64,000 bases of DNA from NCBI RefSeq assembly GCF_030159095.1, contig NZ_BRXS01000004.1, forward strand, positions 491,673 to 555,672, read 5' to 3'. The notes under the pieces were generated by a model. That model saw nothing but the letters and a program-made list of their open reading frames with translations, was not told where the DNA came from and searched no databases. The position numbers and the translations under genes are program-made. Source of the stretch: Roseisolibacter agri. Its GTDB lineage: Bacteria; Gemmatimonadota; Gemmatimonadetes; Gemmatimonadales; Gemmatimonadaceae. Position 1 is the first letter of the stretch; each line of letters starts with the position of its first letter. Positions 54,984 through 62,977 of the stretch are shown in pieces.

Positions 54984-55807
54984 TCATCGAGGACACCTTC
55001 GAGGCCGAGCGCGGCGCGCTGGTGCGCGATGCGCGCCGCATCGTCGTGAAGCTGGGGAGCAACGTCGTGCTGGACGCCGATGGCGCGCCCGCGACGGCGC
55101 GGCTGGAGCGGATCGCCGACTCGCTGGTGGCGCTGCGTGCGACCGGGCGCGAGGTGCTGCTGGTGTCGTCCGGCGCCGTCGGGCTGGGCCGGCACGTCTG
55201 CGGCGCACGGACGGCCATGACGCGGCAGGCGGAGGCGGCAGTCGGGCAGGGGCGTCTGCTGGCCTTCTATCACCACGCCTTCGCTCGACGCGGCGTCGAG
55301 ATCGCGCAGGTGCTGCTGACGGATCAGGACTTCGACGCGGGGGCGCGCGAGGAGCGGCTCGCGGCAACCCTGGATTCGCTCCTGGCACATGGCGCGCTCC
55401 CCGTGATCAACGAGAACGACGTCGTGGGGGACGTCTTCGGCGCCCCGCTGCGTCCCTCGCACATCCGCGACAACGATGCGCTGGCGTCGGCGGTCGCGCG
55501 GACGACGCGCGCCTCGCTCCTGCTGCTCCTGTCGGACGTGGACGGCGTCTACACCGCGAACCCCGCGGTGGCGCACGACGCCACGCTCATTCCGACGCTG
55601 CGGAAGGTGACGCACGAGCTGATCGTCGCCTCCGTGGGGCGCGGCGCGCGGGGACGTGGGGGCATGGCATCCAAGCTGGCGGCGGCGTCGAACGCGTCCG
55701 GCGCCGGCATCGGCGTCGTGATCGCCAATGGGCACGCCGACGGCGTGATCGACCGCATCCTGCGCGGCGAGGCGGTGGGGACGCTGGTGACGCGGAGGAC
55801 GTCGTGA
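54980..55807 (+). CDS. proB: Glutamate 5-kinase
   Basis: First enzyme of proline synthesis, 275 residues. Single amino acid kinase domain with VVKLGSNVV, LVSSGAVGLGR, PVINENDVV, RDNDALASAVA and LLLSDVDGVYTANP. The C-terminal PUA domain of the E. coli enzyme is absent; single-domain forms are known and usually still bind proline as feedback inhibitor. Overlaps proC (ATGA) and proA (GTGA). Confidence 0.95.
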   Translation: MIIEDTFEAERGALVRDARRIVVKLGSNVVLDADGAPATARLERIADSLVALRATGREVLLVSSGAVGLGRHVCGARTAMTRQAEAAVGQGRLLAFYHHAFARRGVEIAQVLLTDQDFDAGAREERLAATLDSLLAHGALPVINENDVVGDVFGAPLRPSHIRDNDALASAVARTTRASLLLLLSDVDGVYTANPAVAHDATLIPTLRKVTHELIVASVGRGARGRGGMASKLAAASNASGAGIGVVIANGHADGVIDRILRGEAVGTLVTRRTS

Positions 55808-57138
55808 CCGCGGCCGACGAGGTGCGCGCGCTCGCCCTCGCCGCGAAGGCTGCGTCGCGCGTGGTCGCCGCGCTGCCGTCGGAGGTGCGCCGGCATGCAG
55901 TGCTCTCGCTCGCCGACGCGCTGCTGGCGTCGCGCGACGCCATCCTCGCCGCGAACGCCGCCGACGTGGTCGACGCGCGCGAGGCCGTGGCTGCCGGCGA
56001 GATGAGCGCCGCCACGCTGCAGCGCCTGACGCTCGACGCGCGCAAGCTGTCGGAGGTGGCGGTGCAGCTGCGCGAGGTCGCCGCGCAGGACGAGCCGGTG
56101 GGACGCGTCCGCGAGCGCACGCTCCTGGACGACGGCCTGGAGCTGCGCCGCGTGACGTGCCCGATCGGCGTCGTGGCGGCGGTGTTCGAGGCGCGTCCCG
56201 ACGCGGTCACGCAGATCGTCGCGCTCGCGCTCCGCTCGGCCAACGCGGTGGTGCTCAAGCCCGGGCGCGAGGTGCGGCGCACGGCGCGCGCGATCGTGGA
56301 CGCGATGCACGCGTGCCTCCGCACGGGCGGCGCGATCCCGCCCGCCGCGATCGCGATGGTGGACGACCGCGCGGCGGTGGACGTGCTGCTGACGCTCGAC
56401 GACCTGATCGACCTCGTGGTGCCGCGCGGCTCGCAGGCGCTCGTGCGGTCGGTGATGCAGCGCACGCGCATCCCGGTGCTGGGCCACGCCGACGGCGTGT
56501 GCCACGTCTACCTCGACGCGGCGGCCGATCCGGCGATGGCGGTGGAGCTGGTGGTGGACGCGAAGGTGCAGTATCCGTCCGCCTGCAACGCGGTGGAGGT
56601 CGTGCTCGTGCACCGCGACGCGGCGCCCACGCTGATCCCCGCGCTCGTCACGCGCCTGCGCGCGGAGGGGGTGACGCTCGGCGGCTGCGCGCGCACCGTA
56701 GCCCTCGCGCCCGACGACGTCTCGCTGGCGGCCGACGACGACTGGCACACGGAGTGGGGCGACCTGCGGCTGACGATCGGCGTCGTCGACGATGTCGACG
56801 CGGCGATCGCGCACGTGAACGCGCACGGCTCGCACCACACCGACGCGATCGTCACCGAGGCCAACGGTGCCGCGGACGCCTTCCTCGCGCGCGTCGACTC
56901 CGCGTGCGTCTTCCACAACGCGTCCACGCGCTTCGCCGACGGCTTCCGCTTCGGGCTGGGCGCGGAGCTGGGCATCGGCACGGGCAAGCTGCACGCGCGC
57001 GGGCCGGTCGGGCTGGAAGGGCTGACGACCTACCGCTGGGAGCTGCGCGGCAGCGGTCAGCGCGTGGCGTCGTACGCGGGCGCCGGCGCGCGCGCGTTCC
57101 GGCACGAGCGGCTGCCGGCCGGCGACGGCGCGCGCTGA
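55804..57138 (+). CDS. proA: Glutamate-5-semialdehyde dehydrogenase
   Basis: Second enzyme of proline synthesis, 444 residues, reducing glutamyl-5-phosphate with NADPH. The catalytic Cys is in YPSACNAVEVVLVHRD; IGVVAAVFEARPDA and KPGREVRRT shape the substrate site; the end has GLGAELGIGTGKLHARGPVGLEGLTTY. Somewhat longer C-terminal tail than E. coli. Starts at GTG 55804 inside the proB stop. The next gene is convergent, with only 4 bases between the stops. Confidence 0.95.
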   Translation: MTAADEVRALALAAKAASRVVAALPSEVRRHAVLSLADALLASRDAILAANAADVVDAREAVAAGEMSAATLQRLTLDARKLSEVAVQLREVAAQDEPVGRVRERTLLDDGLELRRVTCPIGVVAAVFEARPDAVTQIVALALRSANAVVLKPGREVRRTARAIVDAMHACLRTGGAIPPAAIAMVDDRAAVDVLLTLDDLIDLVVPRGSQALVRSVMQRTRIPVLGHADGVCHVYLDAAADPAMAVELVVDAKVQYPSACNAVEVVLVHRDAAPTLIPALVTRLRAEGVTLGGCARTVALAPDDVSLAADDDWHTEWGDLRLTIGVVDDVDAAIAHVNAHGSHHTDAIVTEANGAADAFLARVDSACVFHNASTRFADGFRFGLGAELGIGTGKLHARGPVGLEGLTTYRWELRGSGQRVASYAGAGARAFRHERLPAGDGAR

Positions 57139-57142
57139 GTCG

Positions 57143-57811
57143 TCAGCGCGCGCGGATGCGCGCCTCGGCCACCGTCTCGTGCACGGCCGCGATCCAGTCG
57201 TCGCCGAAGCGCTCGGGGTCCGTCGCCCAGCTCACGACGCTGGGCACGGCGAGCTCGATCCCGTCGCGCTCGTCCGCCACCGCGGCCGCGAGGATCCCGC
57301 CCATGCGGCGCAGCCGGCGCAAGTCACCGGATGCGACGCGCGCGTCGAAGTCCTGCTCCAGCGCGCGGAACGTCGCCTCGTCGAAGACCGCCAGCCGGCG
57401 CGCGCGCAGCGCCCCGGCGCAGTCGTGGAAGCGCTCGTAGTGCGCCCACTCGGGGCCGGGGCGGATGCGCGTCAGCTCGTCGGCCAGCAGGTCGATGTGG
57501 TGCTCCAGCATCCACCGCGGCATGCCGCGGCCGGAGAGCACGGTGCCGAGCCAGAGCGCCTGCGCGCACGCGCCCTCCTTCGTGAGCGCGCAGAGCGTGA
57601 CCAGCCAGCCGCTGTCGCTGGAGCTGAAGCTGCGCCCCCGCGCGCCGAAGCGCCGCGCGTAGTACGGGAACTCCGCCCAGCTGCGCCGGATCGCGCGCTC
57701 CGCGGCCGCGATCTCCAGCGGGTCCGCCGTGACGGCGTGGTCGCCGGCGGCGGGGTTGAGCGCGCTGGCGGGCTGCGTGCGCGGTGGGGCGGCGGTCGGG
57801 AACTCGTGCAT
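57143..57811 (-). CDS. Unknown protein next to heme oxygenase
   Basis: A 222-residue protein with no signal or membrane helix, from ATG 57811. The N-terminal 35 residues are Pro/Ala-rich; the remainder is helical with WAEFPYYARRFGARGRSFSSSDSGWLVTLC, MLEHHIDLLADELTRIRPGPEWAHYERFHDCAG and a C-terminal ESIP-like EFGDDW stretch. Two Cys and several His could bind a cofactor. I do not recognise the family. It follows the heme oxygenase gene by 32 bases on the same strand, so the two are probably co-expressed; a role with heme or bilin is a guess. Confidence 0.65.
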   Translation of the reverse strand: MHEFPTAAPPRTQPASALNPAAGDHAVTADPLEIAAAERAIRRSWAEFPYYARRFGARGRSFSSSDSGWLVTLCALTKEGACAQALWLGTVLSGRGMPRWMLEHHIDLLADELTRIRPGPEWAHYERFHDCAGALRARRLAVFDEATFRALEQDFDARVASGDLRRLRRMGGILAAAVADERDGIELAVPSVVSWATDPERFGDDWIAAVHETVAEARIRAR

Positions 57812-57843
57812 CGGAGCGGAGGGCGGTGGAGCCGGTGAGTCGC

Positions 57844-58431
57844 TCAGGCGGGGACGGCCAGCGTGCGGTCGAGCCACTCGGCCAGCGCGTCGAAGGTGTC
57901 GCGCGCGCCGGCGAGCAGCTCGTCGGGCGGGCAGCCCTCGCGCTCGACCGCGACGGCGAGGCCGGCGAGGAACGTGCGCCACATCGGGCCCACGTCGTCG
58001 CCGTAGGCATGGTAGTATGCCGCGCCGGTATCGGGCCCGAGGCCGAGCGTGCGCGCGAGGTGCCGCCGCACGAGCTGGCCGCCGAGCGTCGCGCCCTCGA
58101 GCACGTAGGCGCAGCCGAGCGCGCGCGCGAGCGTGCTGGCGTCGGGCAGACGATCGCACGCGGGGATCACCGCGACGTCGGCCGGCGCGCCGCCCAGCGC
58201 GCGCAGGTCCCGCGCGAGCAGCGGCGTCTTGCGGCGCGCGTCCCAGTCCAGCCCGAGCCGGTCCCACGGCACGGCGGCCAGCTGCCGCTCCAGCGGCGCG
58301 TGGAAGCCGTGCAGCGCATGGAGCACGCGCGCGTAGTCGGCGCGCGTGAGCGCCGGGTCCATCACCGGCAGGCTCGCCTCGGCGCGGGCGTGCTGCGCGC
58401 GGGTGCCGTCCTTCAACAGGGCGTGGATCAT
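57844..58431 (-). CDS. Heme oxygenase (biliverdin-producing)
   Basis: A 195-residue bacterial heme oxygenase. The likely proximal heme ligand is H14 (TRAQHARAE). The distal helix is near 125-145 (AYVLEGATLGGQLVRRHLA), with the conserved glycine pair that lets O2 reach the iron. It would open heme to biliverdin, CO and Fe(II). In related bacteria it often feeds a bacteriophytochrome; none is in this window, so iron recovery is an equal possibility. The partner gene downstream is of unknown function. Confidence 0.82.
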   Translation of the reverse strand: MIHALLKDGTRAQHARAEASLPVMDPALTRADYARVLHALHGFHAPLERQLAAVPWDRLGLDWDARRKTPLLARDLRALGGAPADVAVIPACDRLPDASTLARALGCAYVLEGATLGGQLVRRHLARTLGLGPDTGAAYYHAYGDDVGPMWRTFLAGLAVAVEREGCPPDELLAGARDTFDALAEWLDRTLAVPA

Positions 58432-58556
58432 GGATGGCGGACGGTCGCATGGGCCGCGCGCCGACACAAGGCCGACGCACGTGTGTGTTCGCGCGCGGAC
58501 GCGGTCGCCGGCTCGTCGCTTGCTCATCGGGACGCTCCCACCCGAATGGAGGAGCC

Positions 58557-59297
58557 GTGAGCCCCGTCACAGAGACGCCGGCCAGCGCGACGCTGATCGC
58601 CGAGCTGAACGACCTGCTGCAGCTGGACCACGACGCCCTGCAGTCGTACACGATGGCCATGCACGAGCTGGAGCACTCCGCCTACCGCGAGACGCTGCGG
58701 CGCTTCCGCGGCGACCACGAGCGGCACGTGGAGGAGCTGAACGCGCTCATTCGCGCGCACGGCGGGATGCCGATCGACGTGCCGCACCCCACCGGGCTGG
58801 CAAAGCTGGCGAAGCAGGCGCTCGGCGGGGCCGGGACCGACCGGCGGGTGCTGCTGGCGTTCCGCGCCAACGAGCGGCAGTCGCGCGACAAGTACGTGCG
58901 GGCGGCCGAGCGGGCGGCGGCGTGGCCGGCGGACGTGCGGGCGGCCGTGAAGCGCGGCGCGGCGGACGAGGAGCGCCACTTCGACTGGGTGGACGCGACG
59001 CTCGAGTCGCTGGGTGAGCGTCCGGACTCGCCGCGGGGGCGGGCGCGGCGCGCCTACGACGTGGTGCACGCGCGCGCGGCCGACGCGGTGGAGGCGGTCG
59101 GGAAGCGCGGGATGGTGGGCTTCGAGGCGGCGCGGCGTGGCGCGGCGCGCGTGGGCGGTGCGGGCCGGACGGTCGCCGTGAAGGCCCGCCAGCGTCCGGT
59201 CCTCACGGCGCTGGCCGTGGTGGGCGCCGGGGTGCTGACCGCGGCGATCGTGGGCGGGCTCGGCACGCGTCGGCGGCGGCGGACGCGGCGCGGCTGA
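58557..59297 (+). CDS. DUF2383/ferritin-like protein with C-terminal membrane helix
   Basis: A 246-residue protein from GTG 58557 with a TGGAGGA ribosome site. Residues about 10-150 form a four-helix bundle like DUF2383 (LNDLLQLDHDALQSYTMAMHELE, FRGDHERHVEELNALIRAHGG, GAADEERHFDWVDATLES). Acidic and His residues at positions typical of di-iron bundles suggest possible metal binding. Residues about 210-230 are a hydrophobic helix followed by Arg repeats, so it may be tail-anchored in the inner membrane. Function of the family is unknown, with stress roles proposed. A hairpin terminator follows. Confidence 0.75.
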   Translation: MSPVTETPASATLIAELNDLLQLDHDALQSYTMAMHELEHSAYRETLRRFRGDHERHVEELNALIRAHGGMPIDVPHPTGLAKLAKQALGGAGTDRRVLLAFRANERQSRDKYVRAAERAAAWPADVRAAVKRGAADEERHFDWVDATLESLGERPDSPRGRARRAYDVVHARAADAVEAVGKRGMVGFEAARRGAARVGGAGRTVAVKARQRPVLTALAVVGAGVLTAAIVGGLGTRRRRRTRRG

Positions 59298-59323
59298 GGG
59301 CCGTATGACGAGAGCGTGACGCC

Positions 59324-59346
59324 CGGCCCGCCCGTCGGGCGGGCCG
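59324..59346 (+). terminator. 10-bp hairpin terminator
   Basis: Perfect arms CGGCCCGCCC (59324-59333) and GGGCGGGCCG (59337-59346), 3-base loop, 27 bases past the stop of the ferritin-like gene. Confidence 0.65.
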
Positions 59347-59415
59347 TGTAGATTGCGAGGTCGGCCGGCGGCCGCACGTGGATGCATCCTCTCAACTCGC
59401 CGGCCCGCCCTCGTC

Positions 59416-60495
59416 ATGGAAGCCAAGCGAACCCTCCCCAAGTCCGCCCGCGGGGCCGGCGTCACGTCCATCGTGGACGGGCGCGGCCCGCAGCTGGCGC
59501 CCGCGCCGGTCGACCCTGCCGCGGGCAACGGGCACGCCGACGATCACGTCGCGCGCAACCCGGGCACGGCCCTCGACCTCGACGTCGTGCGCGCGCTGCG
59601 CGTGAACCGCAGCGCGGTCGAGCGCCGCGCGGCCACGCTCCCCGCCCGCCGCACGGTGAAGAAGGAGTGGCAGGCGGCGTGGCTGCTGCGCGCCATCACC
59701 GTCATCGACCTCACCACGCTCTCGGGCGACGACACCCCGGGCAACGTGCGCCGGCTGTGTGCCAAGGCGCGCCAGCCCGTGCGCCCCGAGCTGCTCGAGT
59801 CGCTGGGCGTCGCGCACCTGGGGCTGAAGACCGGCGCGGTGTGCGTCTACCACGCCTACGTCGCGACCGCGGTCGAGGCGCTGCGCGGCAGCGGGATTCC
59901 CGTGGCCGCCGTGTCGACGGGCTTCCCGGCCGGTCTGTCGCCGCTGCGCGAGCGGCTGGCGGAGATCCGCGCCTCGGTGGCCGACGGCGCGACCGAGATC
60001 GACACCGTCATCACGCGCGCGCACGTGCTGCGCGGCGAGTGGGAGGCGCTGTACGACGAGGTGAAGGCGATGCGCGAGGCGTGCGGCGACGCGCACCTCA
60101 AGGTCATCCTCGCGACCGGTGAGCTGGCGACGCTGACGAACGTCGCGCGCGCCAGCGAGGTCGCGATGCAGGCGGGCGCGGACTTCATCAAGACGTCCAC
60201 CGGCAAGGAAGGGACGAACGCGACGCTCCCCTACGCGCTCGTGATGTGCCGCGGCATCCGCGCGTACCAGGAGCGCACGGGCCACCTGGTCGGCTTCAAG
60301 CCGGCGGGCGGCATCCGCGCCGCGAAGGGCGTGCTGGAGTTCATGTACGTCATGAAGGAGGAGCTGGGCGACCGCTGGCTCAAGCCCGACCTGTTCCGCG
60401 TCGGCGCCAGCGCGCTGCTGACCGACATCGAGCGCCAGCTCGAGCACTTCGTCACGGGGCGCTATTCGGCGGCCCATCGCCACCCGATGGTCTGA
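59416..60495 (+). CDS. deoC: Deoxyribose-phosphate aldolase
   Basis: A class I aldolase, 359 residues, splitting 2-deoxyribose-5-phosphate into glyceraldehyde-3-P and acetaldehyde. The Schiff-base lysine is K259 (FIKTSTGK) and the second active-site lysine K295 (GFKPAGGIR). VIDLTTLSGDDTP aligns with the N-terminal catalytic Asp segment. The N-terminal 70 residues extend beyond the E. coli length, as in the long eukaryote-like branch. Six bases separate it from an aldehyde dehydrogenase gene that could remove the acetaldehyde. Confidence 0.93.
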   Translation: MEAKRTLPKSARGAGVTSIVDGRGPQLAPAPVDPAAGNGHADDHVARNPGTALDLDVVRALRVNRSAVERRAATLPARRTVKKEWQAAWLLRAITVIDLTTLSGDDTPGNVRRLCAKARQPVRPELLESLGVAHLGLKTGAVCVYHAYVATAVEALRGSGIPVAAVSTGFPAGLSPLRERLAEIRASVADGATEIDTVITRAHVLRGEWEALYDEVKAMREACGDAHLKVILATGELATLTNVARASEVAMQAGADFIKTSTGKEGTNATLPYALVMCRGIRAYQERTGHLVGFKPAGGIRAAKGVLEFMYVMKEELGDRWLKPDLFRVGASALLTDIERQLEHFVTGRYSAAHRHPMV

Positions 60496-60500
60496 TCACG

Positions 60501-62897
60501 ATGACCTCCGTAGCCGAGATCTTCGAGACGATGGAGTACGGCCCCGCGCCCGAGAGCGACAAGCCGGCGCGCGAGTGGCTGGCCGCGCACGACGGCGCGT
60601 TCGGGCAGTTCATCGGCGGCCGCTGGACGGCGGTCGCGCAGGACGCGCTGTTCGACGTGCAGGAGCCCGCGACGGGGAAGCCGCTGGCACGCGTGACGCA
60701 GGGCTCCGCCGCCGACGTGGACGCCGCGGTGAAGGCCGCGCGCGCCGCGCTGCCCGCGTGGCGGGACCTGCCGGGACACGCGCGGGCGCGGCACCTGTAC
60801 GCGCTCGCGCGCGCGATCCAGAAGCACGCGCGCCTGTTCGCGGTCGTCGAGTCGCTGGACAACGGGAAGCCGATCCGCGAGACGCGCGACCTCGACATCC
60901 CGCTCGTCGCGCGCCACTTCTACCACCACGCCGGCTGGGCGCAGCTGCTCGAGAGCGAGTTCCCGGGCTACGAGGGCGCGGGCGTCGTGGGGCAGATCAT
61001 CCCCTGGAACTTCCCGCTGCTCATGCTGGCGTGGAAGGTCGCGCCCGCGCTCGCGGCGGGGTGCACGATCGTCATCAAGCCGGCGGAGTTCACGCCGCTG
61101 ACGGCGCTGCTGTTCGCGGAGATCGCGCAGGAGGCGGGGCTGCCCGCGGGCGTGCTGAACGTCGTCACCGGCGACGGCAGCACGGGCGCGGCGATCGTCG
61201 ACCACCCGGACGTCGACAAGATCGCCTTCACCGGCTCGACCGAGGTGGGACGCGTCATCCGCCGCGCGACGGCGGGCAGCGGCAAGAAGCTGAGCCTCGA
61301 GCTGGGCGGCAAGAGCCCGTTCATCGTGTTCGAGGACGCGGACCTCGACAGCGTGGTCGAGGGCGTGGTCGACGCGATCTGGTTCAACCAGGGCCAGGTC
61401 TGCTGCGCGGGCTCGCGCCTGCTGGTGCAGGAGGGCATCCACGACGCGCTGATCGCGAAGCTCAAGCGCCGCATGGAGACGCTGCGCCTGGGGCGCCCGC
61501 TCGACAAGGCGGTGGACATGGGCGCGATCGTCGCGCCGGTGCAGCTGGAGCGCATCCGCACGCTCGTCGAGGCGGGGCGCGACGAGGGCGCGAGCATGTG
61601 GCAGCCGTCGTGGGCGTGCCCCACGGAAGGCTGCTTCTATCCGCCGACGCTGTTCACCGACGTCGCGCCGTCGTCGAGCGTCGCGCAGGTCGAGATCTTC
61701 GGGCCGGTGCTGGTCGCGATGACCTTCCGCACGCCGTCGGAGGCGGTGGCGATCGCGAACAACACGCCCTACGGCCTGGCCGCGAGCGTGTGGACGGAGA
61801 ACATCAACCTCGCCCTGGACATCGCCCCGAAGATCAAGAGCGGCGTGGTGTGGATCAACGCCACCAACCTGTTCGACGCGTCGGCCGGCTTCGGCGGCTA
61901 CCGCGAGAGCGGCTTCGGGCGCGAGGGCGGGAAGGAGGGGATGTACGAGTACCTCAAGAAGGCGAAGACCCCCTCGACGCTCGACGCTCGACGCTCGACG
62001 CTCGCGTCGTCGAACGGGAAGGGGAGCGGTGAGCGTCGAGCGTCGAGCGTCGAGGAGATCCTCCCCGCCATCGACCGCACGCCCAAGCTCTACGTCGGCG
62101 GCAAGCAGGCGCGCCCCGACTCGGGCTACAGCCGCCGCGTCCTCGGCGCGGACGGGCAGGTGCTCGGCGTCGTCGGCGACGGCAACCGCAAGGACCTGCG
62201 CAACGCGGTCGAGGCGGCGCACAAGGCGAGCGGCTGGGCGCGCACCACGGGCCACGCGCGCGCGCAGATCCTGTACTACGTCGCGGAGAACCTCGCCGCG
62301 CGCGGCGACGAGTTCGCGGCGCGGCTGAGCGCGATGACGGGCGGTGACGGCGCGGCCGAGGTGCAGGCGGCGGTCGCGCGGCTGTTCACGTACGCGGCGT
62401 GGGCCGACAAGTTCGACGGCGCGGTGCACGACGTGCCGATCCGCGGCGTCGCGCTCGCGATGCACGAGCCGATCGGCGTCGTCGGCGTCGCGGCCCCGGA
62501 CGAGTCGCCGCTGCTCGGCCTCGTCTCGCTCGTCGCGCCGCTGGTGGCGATGGGCAACACGGTCGTCGCGGTCCCGTCGGAGCGGCACCCGCTCGCGGCG
62601 ACGGACTTCTACTCGGTGCTCGACACGAGCGACGTGCCGGGTGGCGTGATCAACATCGTGACCGGCGCGCGCGACGCGCTGGCGACCGTGCTGGCCGAGC
62701 ACGACGACGTGGACGCGGTCTGGTACTTCGGCGGCGCCGAGGGCGCGGCCGCGGTGGAGCGCGCGTCGGCCAGCAACATGAAGCGCACGTGGGCCGAGTG
62801 GGAGCCGCGCGACTGGACCGGTGCCGACGGCGAGGGGCGCGAGTTCCTGCGCGCCGCGACGCAGGTCAAGAACGTGTGGGTGCCGTACGGCGAGTGA
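60501..62897 (+). CDS. Two-domain aldehyde dehydrogenase (ALDH16 type)
   Basis: A 798-residue protein with two aldehyde dehydrogenase domains. Residues 35-485 are a complete ALDH: IIPWNFPLLM, FTGSTEVGR, the catalytic base in LELGGKSP and the nucleophile C301 in GQVCCAGSR. Residues about 520-795 are a second, shorter ALDH-like domain (VIGVVGVAAPDESPLLGLV, VYYFGGAEG-like end) lacking the catalytic Cys. This is the ALDH16 architecture, in which the second domain is structural. The linker (about 491-519) is encoded by a heptad inverted repeat. Adjacent to deoC, so acetaldehyde is a natural substrate candidate. Confidence 0.85.
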   Translation: MTSVAEIFETMEYGPAPESDKPAREWLAAHDGAFGQFIGGRWTAVAQDALFDVQEPATGKPLARVTQGSAADVDAAVKAARAALPAWRDLPGHARARHLYALARAIQKHARLFAVVESLDNGKPIRETRDLDIPLVARHFYHHAGWAQLLESEFPGYEGAGVVGQIIPWNFPLLMLAWKVAPALAAGCTIVIKPAEFTPLTALLFAEIAQEAGLPAGVLNVVTGDGSTGAAIVDHPDVDKIAFTGSTEVGRVIRRATAGSGKKLSLELGGKSPFIVFEDADLDSVVEGVVDAIWFNQGQVCCAGSRLLVQEGIHDALIAKLKRRMETLRLGRPLDKAVDMGAIVAPVQLERIRTLVEAGRDEGASMWQPSWACPTEGCFYPPTLFTDVAPSSSVAQVEIFGPVLVAMTFRTPSEAVAIANNTPYGLAASVWTENINLALDIAPKIKSGVVWINATNLFDASAGFGGYRESGFGREGGKEGMYEYLKKAKTPSTLDARRSTLASSNGKGSGERRASSVEEILPAIDRTPKLYVGGKQARPDSGYSRRVLGADGQVLGVVGDGNRKDLRNAVEAAHKASGWARTTGHARAQILYYVAENLAARGDEFAARLSAMTGGDGAAEVQAAVARLFTYAAWADKFDGAVHDVPIRGVALAMHEPIGVVGVAAPDESPLLGLVSLVAPLVAMGNTVVAVPSERHPLAATDFYSVLDTSDVPGGVINIVTGARDALATVLAEHDDVDAVWYFGGAEGAAAVERASASNMKRTWAEWEPRDWTGADGEGREFLRAATQVKNVWVPYGE
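61973..62054. repeat. Heptad-built palindromic element (copy 2), in coding sequence
   Basis: Four copies of CTCGACG (61973-62000) face a 24-base reverse complement (62031-62054) across about 30 bases. The spacer contains GTCGAACGG (62009-62017), the reverse complement of the CCGTTCGAC word in the element at 29309. The sequence is translated in frame as a Ser/Arg-rich linker (STLDARRSTL and GERRASSVE) between the two ALDH domains. Confidence 0.8.
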
Positions 62898-62919
62898 TCG
62901 CCCAAGATGCGTGAAACGC

Positions 62920-62955
62920 ACGAGGCCCCGCGGTGACATCGCCGCGGGGCCTCGT
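62920..62955. terminator. 14-bp hairpin terminator with T-run
   Basis: Perfect arms 62920-62933 and 62942-62955 (ACGAGGCCCCGCGG and complement), 8-base loop, followed by CGTTTT. Between the convergent ALDH gene and the glycoside hydrolase gene. Confidence 0.8.
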
Positions 62956-62977
62956 CGTTTTCACCGCGTGCGCTGCG

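Noticed and set aside
57812-58660. Upstream extension of the unknown gene next to heme oxygenase
   Set aside because: It runs through the heme oxygenase gene in another frame and is Arg/Pro-rich noise.
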